Origin: CAZGDB01 sp964524705
GTDB taxonomy: Bacteria; Pseudomonadota; Gammaproteobacteria; Berkiellales; Berkiellaceae
Assembly (NCBI GenBank): GCA_964524705.1
Contig: CAZGDB010000019.1
Location: 1 to 33,865 of the forward strand
Length of the DNA: 33,865 bases
Reading direction: 5' to 3'
In this document: positions 33,242-33,865 of the stretch, one piece after another
How the letters are laid out: each line of letters opens with the position of its first letter
How positions within the stretch are numbered: the stretch's first letter is position 1
Made by a program: the position numbers and the translations under genes
Notes under the pieces: generated by a model
The model's database searches: none
Told to the model about the DNA's origin: nothing
Seen by the model: the letters and a program-made list of their open reading frames with translations, nothing else

Positions 33242-33865
33242 TTACACTACAACCTTTTCAAAAAGCTCTTTATTTTCACGCAAAAGCAATTGTAAAAACT
33301 TGTTCTTTTCTAAAGTACGATCCTGCATATCCATGGTTAAAAATCGTGACATTTGTTCCTGAAAAGCACCTCCTAAAATAATATTTTCCAAATCCGCCAG
33401 ACGTGCCTTTTTCTTCTGCCTATAGTCCTCTACTGAAACTTGATAATCAACGAGTTTTCGTTTTACAAAATCTAAATTTAATTGAGCGCCTTGCTGCTGT
33501 AGCCAATGAAAGTCCCAAATATCCCGATGACGCACATAGGCACACTGTATAAAAGCGACTATTTTATCGGCAAAAATCTCCTCTAGTGATTCCGTCATCA
33601 CAATAGTATCTTTATAGCTATCAGGTAAAAAATCATAATTGTTCACCAACTGCCTGGCTTCGGCAGTATAGGCAGGAATATTCGCTATTTCTATTTTAAT
33701 GAGTTGCTTGGGAATATCTTTGCGTTCTGGATGGGTCACAATACGGATCTGCCACTTATTTACTTGAATATTTTTTTCAGTTCCTTCTTGTGAAAAATCG
33801 TTCGGCTCTTTAATACTAATTTCTAATCCATAGCGTTTCACTAAATAAGTTTCTAAACAATCTTT
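33242..33865 (-). CDS. AbiEii-family nucleotidyltransferase toxin, partial (C-terminal part)
   Basis: The frame runs open through the window end (207 codons seen); the first codons at the edge read KDCLETYLVKRYG, so the protein begins beyond 33865 and the GTG at 33839-33841 is internal. Family features of the AbiEii C-terminal part are present: MTESLEEIFADKIVAFIQCAYVRHRDIWDFHWL, the helix where toxin family members have a D/E...K and RDxxD pattern. The nucleotidyltransferase loop (GG-T-A, D-x-D) would be upstream and cannot be judged. No antitoxin is visible within the window. Confidence 0.65.
   Translation of the reverse strand, partial: KDCLETYLVKRYGLEISIKEPNDFSQEGTEKNIQVNKWQIRIVTHPERKDIPKQLIKIEIANIPAYTAEARQLVNNYDFLPDSYKDTIVMTESLEEIFADKIVAFIQCAYVRHRDIWDFHWLQQQGAQLNLDFVKRKLVDYQVSVEDYRQKKKARLADLENIILGGAFQEQMSRFLTMDMQDRTLEKNKFLQLLLRENKELFEKVVV

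Noticed and set aside
1..33865. CRISPR array
   Set aside because: No regularly spaced short repeats were seen; the only repeats are the 5.7 kb block, the GLUG-coding segments and the operator motifs.

Overview
The window reads as a chromosomal segment of a moderately AT-rich gammaproteobacterium. The evidence is a conserved block found in that class: rplM-rpsI, the cytochrome bc1 genes petA-petB-petC, the stringent starvation pair sspA-sspB, and lpoA-diaA/gmhA-dolP. The Lys-rich HU-like protein, the very large two-partner-secretion adhesins and the scattered toxin-antitoxin and ATPase debris would fit the Legionellales/Coxiella side of the class, but that placement is an inference. The sequence is a scaffold with three 10-N gaps (15540-15549, 16252-16261, 17129-17138). 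The first two split real genes, sspB and sspA.

Layout, left to right. (1) 1-12850, minus strand: two tandem genes for filamentous-haemagglutinin/HMW-like exoproteins (TPS domain, GLUG repeats). The complete one has 2274 codons; the other is cut by the window edge. They share a 5.7 kb direct repeat (1-5721 = 6923-12643) in which I saw no difference, and they diverge only over their first 70 or so codons. (2) 12943-17125, minus: an envelope/stress block read as petC > sspA > sspB > lpoA > gmhA/diaA > dolP, with tight or overlapping junctions; yraN, often found here, is missing. (3) 17139-23302: an accessory island between petC and petB. It holds an AbiEi/AbiEii toxin-antitoxin pair with a promoter that predicts a leaderless antitoxin mRNA, a probable IS200/IS605 (tnpB) right-end remnant, a truncated AAA ATPase, an intact AAA_14/DUF4143 ATPase behind a palindromic operator, and an AlbA_2 (Schlafen-type) regulator whose promoter sits in an array of CAAATGRGTCAA motifs, two of which form a perfect 24-bp inverted repeat. 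(4) 23303-25538, minus: petA-petB and an unrecognised 137-codon gene with a strong ribosome-binding site. (5) 25539-27840, minus: a roughly 500-residue helical orphan protein flanked by terminators, and an 81-residue orphan. (6) 27924-28984, minus: rplM-rpsI followed by tRNA-Gln(CUG); S9 carries an unusual insertion. (7) 29377-29874, plus: a Lys-rich HU-like nucleoid protein. (8) 29944-33002, minus: feoA-feoB ferrous iron uptake plus a two-TM orphan. (9) 33242-33865, minus: the C-terminal part of a second AbiEii-family protein, running off the window.

Functionally, the conserved genes cover respiration (bc1), translation, ClpXP adaptor control, LPS or replication control, outer-membrane integrity and iron uptake. 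The accessory genes cover surface adhesion and mobile-element or defence functions. The strongest observations are the homogenised adhesin pair, the splitting of petABC by an island, the repeated operator array around the AlbA_2 regulator, and the orphan gene attached to petB.
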